Shown: positions 24,114 through 34,255 of the stretch, piece by piece | Position numbering within the stretch: position 1 is the first letter of the stretch | Layout of the letters: each line of letters opens with the position of its first letter | Assembly: GCA_963932145.1 (NCBI GenBank) | Contig: OZ010593.1 | Coordinates: 29,988,396-30,052,395, forward strand | DNA length: 64,000 nt | Reading direction: 5' to 3' | From: Acanthosepion lycidas | Taxonomy: Eukaryota; Mollusca; Cephalopoda; Sepiida; Sepiidae | Program-made: the position numbers and the translations under genes | The notes under the pieces: model-generated | Seen by the model: only the letters and a program-made list of their open reading frames with translations | Told to the model about the DNA's origin: nothing | Databases searched by the model: none

Positions 24114-24181
<68 letters not shown>
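24114..24181. repeat. (TA)n microsatellite
   Basis: Pure TA run at the 3' end of the minus-strand LINE fragment that follows. Confidence 0.95.
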
Positions 24182-24184
<3 letters not shown>

Positions 24185-24710
24185 TCCAAGCAAGGCAATA
24201 TACTCACTCGGAAAGCAAGAGGTTATTGAGTGTTAGAGAGTTCGAGAATGAAAGAAAAAAATACTATTAAGGAACGAGAACAATAAACGAACAAGAATTA
24301 ATAAAACAGAAGATAACGATTAACATTACACATAAATTTTTGAAGATCTAAGTTGACTGGAAAATAAGAAACTGAGAGAGGGAAGTGCAATAGAAAAAAA
24401 ATATTAGCACAGAACTTAAGATTAAATGTCGCCATTTCAACTGAAAAATGATGAGACCTTGCCGCCAATTTCGTATTGCGCTTAAATTCATAAAGTCAAG
24501 CTATCATGTAGAGAAGTTCATTAAAACAATTACCATAAAAGTATTTATAGAAAAGCTGCAGGGAAGTTACGCTACAGCGGTGAGAAAGTGACTGAAGGCG
24601 AGATGCCGGATCAGGACTAATAACATTGCAGATCCTTCTTTGGATTTTATCAAGAATCTCCAAATCTATAGCAGGAGCACCATACCTGATTGTTTGTTTA
24701 TTTTAAAGAC
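24182..24710 (-). pseudogene. Non-LTR retrotransposon 3' region, degenerate
   Basis: Same family as 11890-12530. The minus strand shows the DKIQRRICNVISPD block, a HRCSVTSLQLFYKYFYG-like block and the 3' tail with ctccaagcaaggc. More decayed than the other copies, with no long frame. Confidence 0.65.
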
Positions 24711-24929
24711 AATGTCGGAATTATACAAACTTATTAAGTAAAATTGGATTACATTTATTCTAAAAGTAACTGAATTCTTAAGATAAAAAAAATATTACTT
24801 TTAACCAACATTGGTGTGCTTTTGATAAGTGGAGACATACACACATTCTCTTTCTCTGTATATCTCTCTAACACACACAGAGAGAAAAAAAAATTACAAA
24901 TACAAAAAAAAAAAAAAAAAAACTATATT

Positions 24930-25731
24930 TAACCGCTCCTTTCTAAACCGGTGAATGAAATTCAGTCATAAGTTAATTTATTGAATTGCTTCCTTTTACT
25001 AAACTAATTTAAAATGTATAAAACGTTTATATGTATCTTTCATTTTACTAAACTTATCCGAAATGCTTAAGTCAGTAAAAGCGTTGGTTTGTGAATTTAC
25101 TAACATAGTGGTTGTGAGTTCAATCCCTGTGTCCAGTACTGTGTACTTGCACTCAGTGGAAACAGGTCAGGAGTAAGTGATTAGTGCTAAATAAAAATAA
25201 GAACTAAATGATATCTCGAGACATGCGCAGTGGAATGAGAACAGTCTACCCGGGTAGATTAAATAAAGGGTTCAGTTCAGAATTCCCTGTAGGTTACCCA
25301 GATAGATATAAACCTGAGGAAGGACGGAGGGTAAAATGACCAAAATGTTGTGATAAAAACAACAAAGATAAGGACAATAGTGTAAGTAAAGATAACTCTT
25401 CATCCCACAAATTTAAACAAAAATTATTTCATTTTACTAAACTAATTCATTATTTTTATAAAATGTATAAAAATTTATATTCAAGTCACCTTTCTCTAAA
25501 CAAATCCAACATTTTTTGTAAAATGTATAAAAATGTTTCATTTTATTCAACTTTTTAGAAAATTATATGGCTACTTATTTTTACTAAACTAATACAAGAG
25601 TTTCATAAAACGTATGAAAATTTATATTCAACTCTCCTTTTCCTAAACAAATCCTAGATATTTTTATAAAATGATCAAAAAATTTGTATGGATCTTCGTT
25701 TTACTAAACCAATCCAAGATTTTTTATAAAA
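24930..25731 (+). repeat. Diverged ancestors of the 117-bp satellite, with an inserted SINE
   Basis: Repeated ttttactaaac..atcc..gatttttataaaa.. units of about 58 bp, poorly conserved. They are interrupted by a SINE at 25068-25400 and then continue into the homogeneous 117-bp array. They show the half-unit from which the 117-bp dimer appears to be built. Confidence 0.6.
25068..25400 (+). mobile_element. tRNA-derived SINE, second family
   Basis: A tRNA-like head (ctaacatagtggttgtgagttcaatccctg, with B box GAGTTCAATCC), a middle sharing gagaacagtctacc..g and aaataaagggttcagttcag with the 18.7-kb element, and a tail with gttgtgataaaaacaacaaa. Same family as the inverted pair at 18345-18893 and the tail at 54810-54935. 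Confidence 0.65.
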
Positions 25732-26667
25732 TTTCCAGAACATTATATGAACGCCATGATAAACTAAGCGAAACCAAATTTGTTTTAATTTTCGGGTAAA
25801 TTACATCGACGCTTCATTTTATGCAATTAATCGAAGATTTTTATAAAATTTCCAGAACATTATATGAACGCCATGATAAACTAAGCGAAACCAAATTTGT
25901 TTTAATTTTCGGGTAAATTACATCGACGCTTCATTTTATGCAATTAATCGAAGATTTTTATAAAATTTCCAGAACATTATATGAACGCCATGATAAACTA
26001 AGCGAAACCAAATTTGTTTTAATTTTCGGGTAAATTACATCGACGCTTCATTTTATGCAATTAATCGAAGATTTTTATAAAATTTCCAGAACATTATATG
26101 AACGCCATGATAAACTAAGCGAAACCAAATTTGTTTTAATTTTCGGGTAAATTACATCGACGCTTCATTTTATGCAATTAATCGAAGATTTTTATAAAAT
26201 TTCCAGAACATTATATGAACGCCATGATAAACTAAGCGAAACCAAATTTGTTTTAATTTTCGGGTAAATTACATCGACGCTTCATTTTATGCAATTAATC
26301 GAAGATTTTTATAAAATTTCCAGAACATTATATGAACGCCATGATAAACTAAGCGAAACCAAATTTGTTTTAATTTTCGGGTAAATTACATCGACGCTTC
26401 ATTTTATGCAATTAATCGAAGATTTTTATAAAATTTCCAGAACATTATATGAACGCCATGATAAACTAAGCGAAACCAAATTTGTTTTAATTTTCGGGTA
26501 AATTACATCGACGCTTCATTTTATGCAATTAATCGAAGATTTTTATAAAATTTCCAGAACATTATATGAACGCCATGATAAACTAAGCGAAACCAAATTT
26601 GTTTTAATTTTCGGGTAAATTACATCGACGCTTCATTTTATGCAATTAATCGAAGATTTTTATAAAA
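25732..26667 (+). repeat. Satellite: 8 x 117 bp, essentially identical copies
   Basis: tttccagaacattatatgaa recurs at an exact 117-bp spacing from 25732. A diverged ninth start (tttcccgaaaattattatgg) begins at 26668. Each monomer divides into two related halves of about 58 bp (gatttttataaaatttccag... and aatttgttttaattttcggg...). The array lies in a gene 1 intron, ending 180 bp upstream of exon f. Confidence 0.95.
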
Positions 26668-26847
26668 TTTCCCGAAAATTATTATGGTTACTTCGTTTTA
26701 TTAAACTCGTCCAAGACTTTTAAAAAAATTACAGAAAGTAAATTGGAAAGGAACACTGAAACCCTTTTAGATTAATTGCCTTTTTTTTTTTACTCTACGA
26801 TAACAGGATAGATTTTGAAGATTAATTTGTTTGTTTATTCTTCACAG

Positions 26848-26922
26848 CCTGTCCAACTGAGATGACAATGGATAAAGTCTTATGCAATAAAATTTGCAGT
26901 CATGGCTTTGCCCATAATCTAG
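26848..26922 (+). CDS. Gene 1 exon f: C-x10-C-x3-C exon
   Basis: A 75-nt exon with acceptor gtttattcttcacag and donor GTAAGG, phase 1 at both ends. It encodes CPTEMTMDKVLCNKIC followed by SHGFAHNL. The three cysteines are spaced x10 and x3, exactly as C1-C2-C3 of the true WAP domain in exon g, with a V-L-C core in both. The D-x-D-C motif (C4) is missing, so this looks like a duplicated, incomplete first half of a WAP domain. The codon joined to exon g is Gly. Confidence 0.8.
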
Positions 26923-26929
26923 GTAAGGT

Positions 26930-27790
26930 TATTTTGTTCTTTTCGTTTATTTGAACGGGCAAAAATCGGCTTTTCAGAAATATGAAAGGATCAAAACTTG
27001 TAGCATTGCCCAAACGGATTGAAAAAGTTGAATAATAACAATCTTGGACGGAGAAAAACGAGTCACACTTCATGAAATTAATGTCATCTTTGCAAGTAAA
27101 AAAGAAATCTGCTCCTGAACTATTACAGAATCCATTTACTTAAGACTTACTCTTCGGTCTTAATATTTTCCTGCTTTTTATTAAGATTTATATATATTAG
27201 CATGAACAATATAGCGGGTGTACCAGCAAAACTGTCCAAATCGTGTAACAGCAAAATTGTCCGATTGTTAAGATTTGAACTGTTGTATCTTAGAAATGAT
27301 TAAAAATATCTTAATTTTCCAAGGTTTTTATAACACTATTGAACTCTACTTTGAAGATGGAAGCCAGAATATGAATGTTGATACCATTAGTGAAAGCCTG
27401 AATGATCTTTTTCCTCTCACCATTGCTCATTTGGGAAGACAGTGGGGCTGACACAAAGCAATTTTAACCTATTCTCTTTCGAACTGAATAACTCAAAGAG
27501 TTTTCAGGGATTCTTACGGCAAATGGTGTCAAGGTGGTTAAAAGTCTTATCTGAAAAACCGGAAAAAAGAACCTCAATTACTTTAGTGTTTTTAAACATT
27601 TTGTTCAGATGGATATTTATCCCATACTTTTAGACGATTTGGAGATTTTGCTGTTCCTCCCGGTATAAATTTTGAAGTGGAATATTTTCGAGTTAATTAT
27701 ACAAAATATGAAAAGTATACCTTAGAAAATAGCAAAAACGTAGCAATGCACCTCTAATTCCGCTTTGTTTTTGTTTTGTTTTTTTTTTGT
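26930..27790. other. Intronic sequence, nothing recognised
   Basis: No splice-flanked exon. Short tandem actgtccaaatcgtgtaaca-type motifs near 27230 (acagcaaaa.tgtcc twice). No element identified. Confidence 0.4.
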
Positions 27791-27794
27791 TTTT

Positions 27795-28395
27795 TTTTTA
27801 AGCATTACGCCCAGAGCAAGGCGTGAAGCCACTAGGATGCAGGGGGTTGCAAAAGATTTGGAGCGAGAGCAGATAGGAGTGATAGAGGAAAGGATGAGGA
27901 GAAGGATAGTGGATAGATCAAGGTAACTGGAGGTGTCGATTGACATTACATTTGAATAGTTGGAGATTATAGCTCTCAGGGAAACAGTAATCGGGAAGGG
28001 TGTTCCACAGACGAGAGGTGCGAGGTATGAAGCTATTGAAGTAGAATAGACGGCTACATTTAAAAGTTTCTACAGTGTAAGGGTGGGAGCAGGATGCCAG
28101 CCTCGTAGAGCGCTTGAATTCATGGAGTCTGGGAACCAGTGAAAGCAGCTCATCGGAGCAATTACCATGAAAGTATTTGTAGAAAAGACAGAGAGAGTGA
28201 CTGTAGACGAGACGCTAGATCAGGGCCAATTATATTACATATCCGTCTCTGGATCTTGTCAAGAACTCCGAGGTAAATAGAAGGTGCTCCAGACCATATA
28301 TGGCAGCAATACTCCATGCAAGGGCGAATGATTGATTTGTACCGTATTCCTTCAAGACGTCGCCTATCACTGTCCTCACAATTATGTGGCATATA
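27795..28395 (-). pseudogene. Non-LTR retrotransposon, ORF2 C-terminal region
   Basis: The minus-strand frame at 28162-28392 reads YKSIIRPCMEYCCHIWSGAP, then LGVLDKIQRRICNIIGPDLA, the region just after the reverse transcriptase in the same LINE family as 11890-12530. The rest (HEF, CSRLFYF, WNTLP blocks) continues in other frames to a 3' tail near 27795. 5'-truncated, frameshifted. Confidence 0.8.
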
Positions 28396-28744
28396 GTAAA
28401 TATTATAAAGGAACCCTAAATTTTTAAAAAAGTCACATAAATATTAAATCACAAATTAGTTTAATAAAATATAAAGCGAAGAAAGCAGGCAAGCGTTTAA
28501 GGTTTGTCAATATAATAAACAAAGCCAGAAAAATATGCGGCAAATGATTCTACCGAAATATTTGAATAGATCTAACGTCCTCGATATAAGGTTACCTGAA
28601 CAGATGAATAATAAAAAAAAATACACCATTTTCAATATATAAAGATTAAAAATACCAAGATGCTAATTCCAACAGGTAACTTGAAAGTATTTAATTCGGA
28701 ACCCTGGAAAATTCGATAGACGTAGCATTTACTACTGTTGTTAT

Positions 28745-29015
28745 GGTGTTAATCCAGAACTGTCTTACATTATCGGATGTGCAGATGGTGTTTTATTTGT
28801 GTATTCTGTAATGGTTAGCAGTTCGGAATAAGAATTCCGTGAACCGGGTTCGAATTCCGGCTGAGTTCATCGTATTCTCTTTTGCACAAATACACTTTGG
28901 AAAGGTACGAATGTACCACTTCTCTCCCCAGTTATGGGTTAAATAGCAGAATAAACTGGGTTCTCCAGTCGGGCTTAGCGCCCATTCGGGGAGTAGGATA
29001 TCATACATCACACTG
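28745..29015 (+). mobile_element. tRNA-derived SINE
   Basis: The head contains gtaatggttagcagttcgga and a B box GGGTTCGAATTCCGG (about 28848). The body includes ctctccccagttatgggtta, shared with the 5S-tRNA SINEs at 32490 and 45965. No clear 5S part precedes this copy. Confidence 0.65.
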
Positions 29016-29108
29016 AGGAAGCACTTACGATTCTGTCTGAAAGAAGTTTACAATGACATTTTGATACTGACTGAGATCGATATACGCCCGCACATATACA
29101 AAGACACA

Positions 29109-29109
<1 letters not shown>

Positions 29110-29147
<38 letters not shown>

Positions 29148-29175
29148 GCACATCATGTGCATATCTATCTATCTA

Positions 29176-29222
<47 letters not shown>
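29110..29222. repeat. (TA)n with an internal (ATCT)n island
   Basis: Two TA runs separated by cgcacatcatgtgcat and four ATCT units. Confidence 0.95.
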
Positions 29223-29223
<1 letters not shown>

Positions 29224-29231
29224 GCAGTGTT

Positions 29232-29380
29232 ACATTAGAACATGCACATACCCATTACAAATCTGTGCATCATTTTTCAACGTTAAAAAAAGATTTTTTA
29301 ACGTTAAAACAAGATGTAGTGGGTATATGCATGTTCTAATGCATGTTTTGTAGTGGGTATATGCATGTTCTGATGCATAA
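29232..29380. repeat. Inverted repeat with a duplicated right arm
   Basis: cattagaacatgcacatacc (29232) pairs with gggtatatgcatgttctaat (about 29321), and a second copy of the right arm follows at about 29355. The centre has cgttaaaaaaagattttttaacg, itself a small palindrome. Confidence 0.6.
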
Positions 29381-29390
29381 TAAATAAATA

Positions 29391-30082
29391 TTAGGTTGTC
29401 CCAAAAGTTCGTAAACACTTGCAAAAAATTGAAATTTTACTCGCCAAGTAATAACAAAAACAACAAAAATTATTGCTCAAAATAAAGACCATCATTTTCC
29501 AAGACTTTCTGCCATCGATCTGCAAGCTTTCGGATCTGGTGAAAGTACCATTCAGCCGGCTTCGAATCAAGGAATTCTTGACACGCTTCCTCGACTTCAT
29601 CAAACGAGTCGAATCGACGGCTCTTCAGAAAGTGTTGCATTGAGCAGAAAAGGCCGTAATCTGATGGAGCACAGTCCGGACTGTAGGCTGGATGTGGCAG
29701 AACCTTAACGCCGTCCAGCTCTTCAAACTTGGTCTTCCTGGCGGTGTGTGGCTTGGCATTGTCCTGCTGCATCAAAGCGCGCTTTCGGTTGATCAGAGCC
29801 TTTTGTGGGTAATTTTGCTTCAACTTTTCGTAGACACGCACCAGTTGCTGACAGTAAAGATCGGCACTGATAGCACCACCATTCGGAACCAACTCAAAAT
29901 GCATGATTCCTTCAAAGTTCCACCAAACGCACAACATGACTTTCTTGCCGAATCCATCTTGTTTTGGAACCGACGGTGTCTCTTGCCCTTTCTGAACCCA
30001 TCGCTTGTCTCGATTGTGCTGGATTGTGTTGCATAAAATTTCAATTATTCGCAAGTGTTTACGAACTTTTGGGACAACCTAA
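29391..30082 (-). mobile_element. Internally deleted mariner transposon
   Basis: Complete inverted ends TTAGGTTGTCCCAAAAGTTC on both sides (about 30 bp match), flanked by TA target duplications. Total 692 bp, about half of a usual 1.3-kb mariner. The missing part is the N-terminal half of the transposase next to the right end. Confidence 0.95.
29470..30054 (-). pseudogene. Mariner transposase, C-terminal half
   Basis: A 194-codon open frame. Visible blocks are KVMLCVWWNFEGI (after the first catalytic Asp region), QQDNAKPHTA with the second catalytic Asp, and PHPAYSPDCAPSDYGLF with the third. I count 33 residues between the second and third Asp, one fewer than the usual 34 of mariners, owing to a short gap around ELDGVKVL. 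The N-terminal DNA-binding domain and first Asp are missing: the frame begins inside the right inverted repeat. The frame is intact over its length, so the copy is young, but it cannot encode an active enzyme. Confidence 0.9.
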
Positions 30083-30165
30083 TATTTAAGGCTCTACTTT
30101 TGTATTGAGCTCTGTTTTAAATTAATGTTTTGAAATCTGAAATCTTACTCTTCGTTCTTTTACAT
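30083..30165 (+). mobile_element. Dispersed repeat end (ctctacttttgtattgagc)
   Basis: aggctctacttttgtattga and tcttttacatttgta recur at 38753-38835 and more weakly near 61035. Likely the 3' end of a repeat family ending in (TA)n. Confidence 0.4.
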
Positions 30166-30166
30166 T

Positions 30167-30231
<65 letters not shown>

Positions 30232-30254
30232 ATTGTGTATATTTAGGCACCAAT

Positions 30255-30308
<54 letters not shown>
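30166..30308. repeat. (TA)n-(TG)n and (TA)n microsatellites
   Basis: A TA run, a TG run, 25 bp of unique sequence, then another TA run. Confidence 0.95.
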
Positions 30309-30309
<1 letters not shown>

Positions 30310-30389
30310 CAAATATATAGTAATATTTACTAACGCATATACTTTAAAATGGAGTTTTAATAACATCGTTCTCACAGATTGCTTTTCAA

Positions 30390-30985
30390 TTAAAATATCT
30401 GGGATATGTTCTATCAGAGGACAGAAAGTGTGACAGTGAGATCCGAAGACGTATCGGAATGCCCAAAGACTTAATACTCATGCTAAGCAGAGTATTAAGA
30501 GACATAAATTTTGTTGGAAACAAAGAAAAGAGTACTGAACTGTTACGTGATATCTCTCCATCCCCTGTATGAAAGTGAATGCTTGACAATCTCTCCTCAA
30601 AGATGAAGAAGATTCGCGAAGCGAGAGAAATGCGATTCTACAGAAGGATGCTAAAGATATTATTGGCCGAACATTTGACCAACGAACAGGTTTTGGATAG
30701 AATGGAAACAAAAAGGAAAGCTATACTATCAGGAAGAGGCAGTTGAAATTTCTGGGACACATAATGAGGAAGGAAGGCTTGGAAAATCTGATACTCGCAG
30801 GAAAGATAGTAAGAAAGAGGGACAGGTGAAAGCAATGTGTGACGTACTTAATGGGCTGGAGCAAGATGGATGGCAGAACAGGGTTTGGGAGAAATAACAG
30901 AAAGAAAAAACTAATTAAGAGCTACAAGGGAAGGAAACTGTGGAGGGCCATGATCGCCTACGTCCTGAAGGGATACGGAGTATAA
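30390..30985 (+). pseudogene. RTE-like LINE ORF2 C-terminus
   Basis: Reads KYLGYVLSEDRKCDSEIRRR then IGMPKD, a post-RT motif of endonuclease-reverse transcriptase LINEs, followed after frameshifts by MRFYRRMLKILLAEHLTNEQ and KFLGHIMRKEGLENLILAGK, ending with LWRAMIAYVLKG and a 3' end near 30985. A third LINE family, distinct from those at 8935 and 20040. Decayed relatives lie at 50850, 52490 and 53935. Confidence 0.75.
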
Positions 30986-31084
30986 AAGAATAAAAGAAGA
31001 TTACGTTTCGGTAAAAGTTTAATATTATGAGAAACTGTTTTGAATATAGACATTAGCCATCTTATCCTTTTTTGCCTTTATCAG

Positions 31085-31168
31085 GAAAGGATAAATGCTT
31101 CTACACGATGTCCTCTGTATCTGTTCTGTGCAGACCTTTGTGCCAACTCGACAGCGATTGTGTGGGCG
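31085..31168 (+). CDS. Gene 1 exon g: first half of the WAP domain
   Basis: An 84-nt exon between acceptor tttgcctttatcag and donor GTAAGT, phase 1 at both ends. It encodes KDKCFYTMSSVSVLCRPL followed by CQLDSDCVG. This supplies C1 to C4 of a WAP four-disulfide core domain, including the signature C-x5-C with D-S-D before C4. The split codon into the next exon is Asp. WAP domains are small secreted folds, many of which inhibit serine proteases or have antimicrobial roles. The segment between C1 and C2, where the inhibitory loop lies in elafin-type proteins, is polar here (MSSVSV), so protease inhibition cannot be concluded. Confidence 0.88.
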
Positions 31169-31680
31169 GTAAGTAAATTTATTTTTGTAATAAACATAAA
31201 AAATGTATTTATAAATTAAAAAAATTAGAAATTTCTTTAATAAATTCAACATATTGCACTACTAATTTAGCAGCATCAGAAATATTTTAGAAGTGAAATA
31301 ATGCGGATTTTTTTTTAATTATGTTTGTTTACGCCTAATTGGTTGTGTTGTTAGAATATTTGGGTAGACTGATGTACTAGTGAGCCAGTCAAAATGTGCT
31401 GACTCATTTTATAGTTCATCAATAGAAGGGTTGACCAATCAGAAAGCTCAAAATATTCAATCCAACGTGTATAAAGGCAGCCATTTTTTTCCCCAAAATA
31501 TCTTCACTGCCAACCTGATATCGAAGACTTAAAGAATTAACAGCCGCTACTTTCTCCGAATCTGCACTGCCAACCTCTGATATTGAAGACATTACGGACT
31601 TCACCGGATTTCATATTGAGAGACTACGGCAAACATGGTCAACAGTGCTGACCTCACGTGTTTATTTAATGGTGTCTGAA

Positions 31681-32264
31681 TACATAAAGGGTGTTTCAAA
31701 ATTTTTGAAACAGAGCAGTGGTCTCTCAGATGGGGGAAGCTCGATGAGCGTGAGGACCTTGATGAGGATGAATAGTGGTTCCAGCAGGATGATGCTCCTC
31801 CTCACACTGCTAATGTTCTTTTCTTTTGGCATGGAAAGTTTGGGGAGCGTCCCATCAGCCGCAAAGCTGAAGTGGAATGGGCACCACACTCGCCTGACGT
31901 GAACACTCCAGATTTATTCCTCTGGGGGTTTCTCAAGGTCAACATCTACCAGAGAAACCCTCGAACCATTACTGCACTGAAGGCAGCCATTACTGAGAAG
32001 ATTCAAGTGATCACCCAGGAGGAATGTGCATATATTATAAACAACTTTGCATTCAACAGTGTCTTCAGCTGAACGTCAGATATCTGGAGCATGTACTCTA
32101 GGGCTCCTTTTGATATTTTTGGTTCATATTTGAGACTAAATGGTTGCAGATCCTAAAATGTTTTCCTTTTACTTTTCAATAAATGTAATTTCAATTACTC
32201 TATCATTTGTGGTCTTTGATTTGTGTCCGATCATTTTGTTTAAAAAATTGTGAAACACCCTGTA
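31681..32264 (+). mobile_element. Internally deleted Tc1/mariner-superfamily element
   Basis: The left end carries GGGTGTTTCAAAATTTTTGA (31689) and the right end its inverse (tgtgaaacaccctgtata, to about 32264). About 580 bp, containing only the last part of a transposase. An ACAGGGTGTTTC-type end is common in invertebrate members of this superfamily. Confidence 0.75.
31776..32072 (+). pseudogene. DDE transposase C-terminal fragment
   Basis: One open frame reads WFQQDDAPPHTANVLFFW, a middle segment, then APHSPDVNTPDLFLWGFLK and NPRTITALKAAITEKIQ. It holds the second and third catalytic acidic residues. I count about 40 residues between the QQD Asp and the TPD Asp, longer than in mariner proper. 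A stop codon lies immediately upstream of WFQQ, and the DNA-binding half is absent. Dead copy. Confidence 0.8.
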
Positions 32265-32314
32265 TATATGTGTATGAATGTAACAATTTTTAAAGGCACC
32301 GATGTACAGAAAAC

Positions 32315-32480
32315 TTTTTTTTTAATCTTTTTACTCCAATAAAGGCAACAAAGCCACTAACGCGCAAGGGGGTGGTTATTTGACGTGAAAGAATATCAGA
32401 AAACACTATTAGGGAGTGAGGACAATAAAAGAACAGAAAGAAGATAATGATTGATATAGGACTAAACTTTTGAAGATCAA
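32315..32480 (-). mobile_element. LINE 3' end fragment
   Basis: Minus-strand match to the 3' tail of the LINE family at 24182 and 55925 (actccaa..aaggcaacaaagccacta, gagtgaggacaataaa, ttttgaagatc). Non-coding. Confidence 0.55.
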
Positions 32481-32489
32481 ACTTAACTG

Positions 32490-32790
32490 TTATCATATAG
32501 CTCACGGTTTCATACCAGGAATACCAGATCCTGTAAGCTTGGATCTAATGGATAAAGGCTCGGAATAAGAAATCGGAGAGCCGAGTTTGAATTCAAGTCG
32601 AGTTCTTTATATTCAGTTACGTGCAAAAACCCTTGGGGAAGGTATGAATCCACCTCTTCCCCTCCAAAATATGGGTTAAATAAAACTTGTAACAGAAAAT
32701 CATTATTATCTCCAAAAAATCCTTACAGGCCCAAAATATCTTCCGTCTTTAAATAACCTTAAAAATGTTGATAAGTCGTAAAAAACAATC
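32490..32790 (+). mobile_element. 5S-tRNA composite SINE, truncated copy
   Basis: Begins with the 3' end of a 5S rRNA sequence (aggaataccagatcctgtaagcttgg), then a tRNA-like part (atggataaaggctcggaata, B-box-like gagtttgaattcaa), then the body with aatatgggttaaataa. Same order as the more complete copy at 45965. Confidence 0.7.
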
Positions 32791-32861
32791 AATCAGGAAA
32801 GAGAGGAACTACATTATTATGCAGAAAGAAGGCATTCAACTTTAGGAATTTTGTGCGTGAT

Positions 32862-32898
32862 ACATGTGTGTGTGCGTGTGTGTGTGTGTGTGTGTGTG
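32862..32898. repeat. (TG)n microsatellite
   Basis: GT dinucleotide run with one C interruption. Confidence 0.9.
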
Positions 32899-33342
32899 CC
32901 TGCAAATAAAGTTCAATCACTAAGGGGAACGATATCCCTATGCACAGAAAGATATCCCCATACCTGCATGCTAAAAGGAAAAGGGAGACAAGGGAAGGAA
33001 GACAGGGAGTGTCCCATTTTTATAATTACTTGACTAACGGCATCTTGGGAAAACTGTCGAAGCTATGTGCCTATAATCTACAATGGAAATAGATATTTAT
33101 TTGGATTTAGTTACAAATAGAAGCTTGCGTTGCGCTTAGTGTAATAAAACCGGGCAACCACACCAGAACACTATTATTAATAATATTTTTGAATATAATG
33201 GATAGATATTATAAGTCAGAAATCACACGATATATCGATCGTATAAATATATCATAGATATTTTACTAACATCAGTTAATACATATAATTTTTACTGAAG
33301 AAAATTGTCTTGTATAATAATGATGAGTGTTTTACTTTTCAG

Positions 33343-33395
33343 ATGAGAAATGTTGCCCGTCTGCTTGTGCTACTAGTTGCCAAAAGCCTGTGTAA
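33343..33395 (+). CDS. Gene 1 exon h: second half of the WAP domain and stop
   Basis: Acceptor gtgttttacttttcag. In phase 1 it encodes EKCCPSACATSCQKPV and then TAA. This gives C5-C6 adjacent, then C-x3-C, completing the WAP domain begun in exon g. The full spacing C-x10-C-x3-C-x5-C-x5-CC-x3-C-x3-C matches elafin-type domains from C3 onward exactly. Only four residues follow C8, so the WAP domain forms the C-terminus. The exon seems to run past the stop to a consensus donor at 33427. Confidence 0.88.
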
Positions 33396-33426
33396 TAGTT
33401 CAAGTTTACATAATGTGCCATTCCAT
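33396..33426 (+). other. Gene 1: 3'UTR part of exon h with donor site
   Basis: After TAA come TAG and another in-frame TAA, then ttccat followed by GTAAGTAT at 33427. The exon to this donor is 84 nt and ends in phase 1, the same length and phase as exon g. Either the 3'UTR is spliced or this is the fossil of an exon that once read through. Confidence 0.5.
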
Positions 33427-33633
33427 GTAAGTATATTTTTCAAGACCCCTCTCCCGCCGTGTTAGTGGGAGTGGGATCTTGACCTACCCAGAAAATTCTA
33501 ATCCAAATCTATAGCGTCGAAAAGAATACTCTAACACCGTATTTCTTTATATTTGGTCAAAGATTCCATCAAGTAAACATGCCGATACTTAAATGTAGGT
33601 ATCCTATTCCTTCTAACCTTTGCTGCAACGTAC

Positions 33634-33696
<63 letters not shown>
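33634..33696. repeat. (TA)n microsatellite
   Basis: Pure TA run. Confidence 0.95.
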
Positions 33697-33697
<1 letters not shown>

Positions 33698-33776
33698 CCA
33701 AAATTGCACCAGAAGAATGTAGAACATATAAGACTCCGAGTTGTGCAATCAATGTAAAATAACTATATTTCTTAAT

Positions 33777-33785
<9 letters not shown>

Positions 33786-33874
<89 letters not shown>

Positions 33875-33913
33875 CTTAATATATATATTTATATATATAT
33901 GTATGTATATTTC

Positions 33914-33972
<59 letters not shown>
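33786..33972. repeat. (CA)n-(TA)n compound microsatellite
   Basis: CA run, TA run, two tatttcttaatata islands and a further TA run of about 54 bp. Confidence 0.95.
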
Positions 33973-33975
<3 letters not shown>

Positions 33976-34146
33976 CAGCATTGTCCGCTTGCCTGGGTTT
34001 ATTCAAAAAAAGATCACGAACCTCATCCAATTTGTAAAGTTAAAATAAAGAAGATTTTTCTTTAGTGCCTCTTATCTATATGGCGAAAAATTATAATGAC
34101 ATGAAGTGTGAAAACATTTATAACAGGAGAAAGTTGTTTTTTACAG

Positions 34147-34200
34147 ACGCACAGAAGATACAATAAAATCTGTCAGCAAATGAAGAGTATATTAAATGCA
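34147..34200 (+). other. Possible gene 1 terminal 3'UTR exon with poly-A signal
   Basis: Acceptor gttgttttttacag ends at 34146, and AATAAA lies at 34162-34167. This would fit the donor at 33427. The signal is only 16 nt into the exon, so the exon would be short. Purely inferential. Confidence 0.3.
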
Positions 34201-34255
34201 ATAGATCTTCGAAAATTGTTGAGGAGAAATGCTTTGTTGACAGCTTTTGCTCAAA

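Noticed and set aside
25732-26667. CRISPR-like regular repeats
   Set aside because: The units are contiguous 117-bp tandem copies without unique spacers, in a eukaryotic intron.
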